Assembly: GCF_001428505.1 (NCBI RefSeq)
Contig: NZ_LMHU01000007.1
Span: 62,133 to 126,132, forward strand
Direction: 5' to 3'
From: Terrabacter sp. Root181
GTDB lineage: Bacteria; Actinomycetota; Actinomycetes; Actinomycetales; Dermatophilaceae
Length of the DNA: 64,000 bases
Positions 63,781-64,000 of the stretch are shown here, piece after piece. The notes below the pieces were generated by a model, which was not told the DNA's origin, made no database searches, and saw only the letters and a program-made list of their open reading frames with translations. Every line of letters starts with the position of its first letter. Position 1 is the first letter of the stretch. Position numbers and translations under genes: made by a program.

Positions 63781-64000
63781 ACCTCCCGGAGAGGCTGCCG
63801 CGAGCGGCCCGGGGCGAATTACAGCATTGTATTTATACTTTAGTGCTCAATTGTGCGCTATCGTCACAGGCGCCACTCGGCTCACAAGCGTCACACAGCA
63901 CCTCCGCAGCACCAGAGCAACCACCAGCACCACCACGCACGCCACCGAACCCCTTCCGAACGCCCCTCCACGCTCTCGAACTCAGCTGGGCTCCAGGAAA
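63781..64000 (+). other. AT-rich patch with promoter-like elements, then a CA-rich leader, at the window edge
   Basis: From about 63817 to 63865 the composition falls to roughly 40% G+C, far below the rest. It contains a perfect -10 hexamer TATACT (63834-63839) and a second TATCGT (63859-63864). The following 130 bases are C/A-rich and poor in G, like an unstructured 5' leader. No start codon with a clear reading frame is complete before the edge. I read it as the promoter and leader of a plus-strand gene lying to the right. Confidence 0.5.

Overview
The window is about 64 kb of very GC-rich DNA (roughly 70% G+C by eye), densely packed with genes, with many GTG starts and many genes that look leaderless. 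Gene content and order point to an actinobacterium. SepH, DUF3159/DUF3710/DUF4193, the DUF6504/SAV_6107/DnaE2 set, an Rv2175c-type protein and a topoisomerase IV pair together suggest order Micrococcales, possibly Intrasporangiaceae (Janibacter, Knoellia or Phycicoccus type). The genus is inference. I see no rRNA, tRNA, CRISPR array, insertion sequence or prophage.

Layout. 1-2.9 kb: a branched-chain amino acid type ABC importer (livH fragment, livF, livG, substrate-binding lipoprotein), all minus strand. 3.1-6.3 kb: a MerR regulator with its own palindromic operator, a cupin, a zinc alcohol dehydrogenase and an ECF sigma factor with a SnoaL-like tail. 6.4-9.7 kb: dxs, a small conserved protein and a VOC protein. 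9.7-12.2 kb: two adjacent paralogous C39-like peptidases, one Tat-exported and one without a signal peptide. 12.4-17.5 kb: acnA behind a perfect 18-bp palindrome, a TPR-methyltransferase, an orphan Hcp-like protein and a thioesterase. 17.7-19.9 kb: a DUF222/HNH endonuclease with a LexA-like box, and a GNAT. 20-28 kb: a conserved actinobacterial block, also recognisable around M. tuberculosis Rv2689c-Rv2699c: TrmA-type methyltransferase, KimA-like potassium permease, two TrkA proteins, DUF3159, OB-fold, DUF3710, dut, DUF4193. 28-35 kb: suhB-type phosphatase, ferrochelatase, TRIC-like channel, sepH, thymidine kinase, a phosphodiesterase-like protein and DUF5998. 35-38.8 kb: a GNAT/acyl-CoA synthetase fusion and a nitroreductase. 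38.8-50.3 kb: topoisomerase IV parC and parE enclosing a MoxR-DUF58-VWA-VWA-TPR cluster. 50.7-52 kb: small zinc-finger and membrane proteins. 52-59.4 kb: a DNA-damage block (dinB, methyltransferase, dnaE2, SAV_6107 HEPN protein, DUF6504) whose upstream promoter carries a perfect LexA box at the predicted transcription start. 59.7-64 kb: DUF4126, PepSY protein, metF, polyprenyl diphosphate synthase, Rv2175c-like regulator and an AT-rich patch at the edge.

How it works together. Most of the window is housekeeping: isoprenoid precursors (dxs, prenyl synthase), TCA cycle, one-carbon metabolism, haem, dUTP/thymidine metabolism and chromosome decatenation. The regulated parts are the SOS mutagenesis operon, the probably LexA-controlled HNH gene, the MerR/cupin/dehydrogenase group and the KimA/TrkA potassium module.

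The least expected signal is not a gene. The non-palindromic octamer GTATGCCG occurs 24 times by my count (12 on each strand, about one per 2.7 kb), where base composition predicts about two. It falls in all reading frames, in intergenic DNA and inside terminators, and it forces rare codons such as ATA and TAT.
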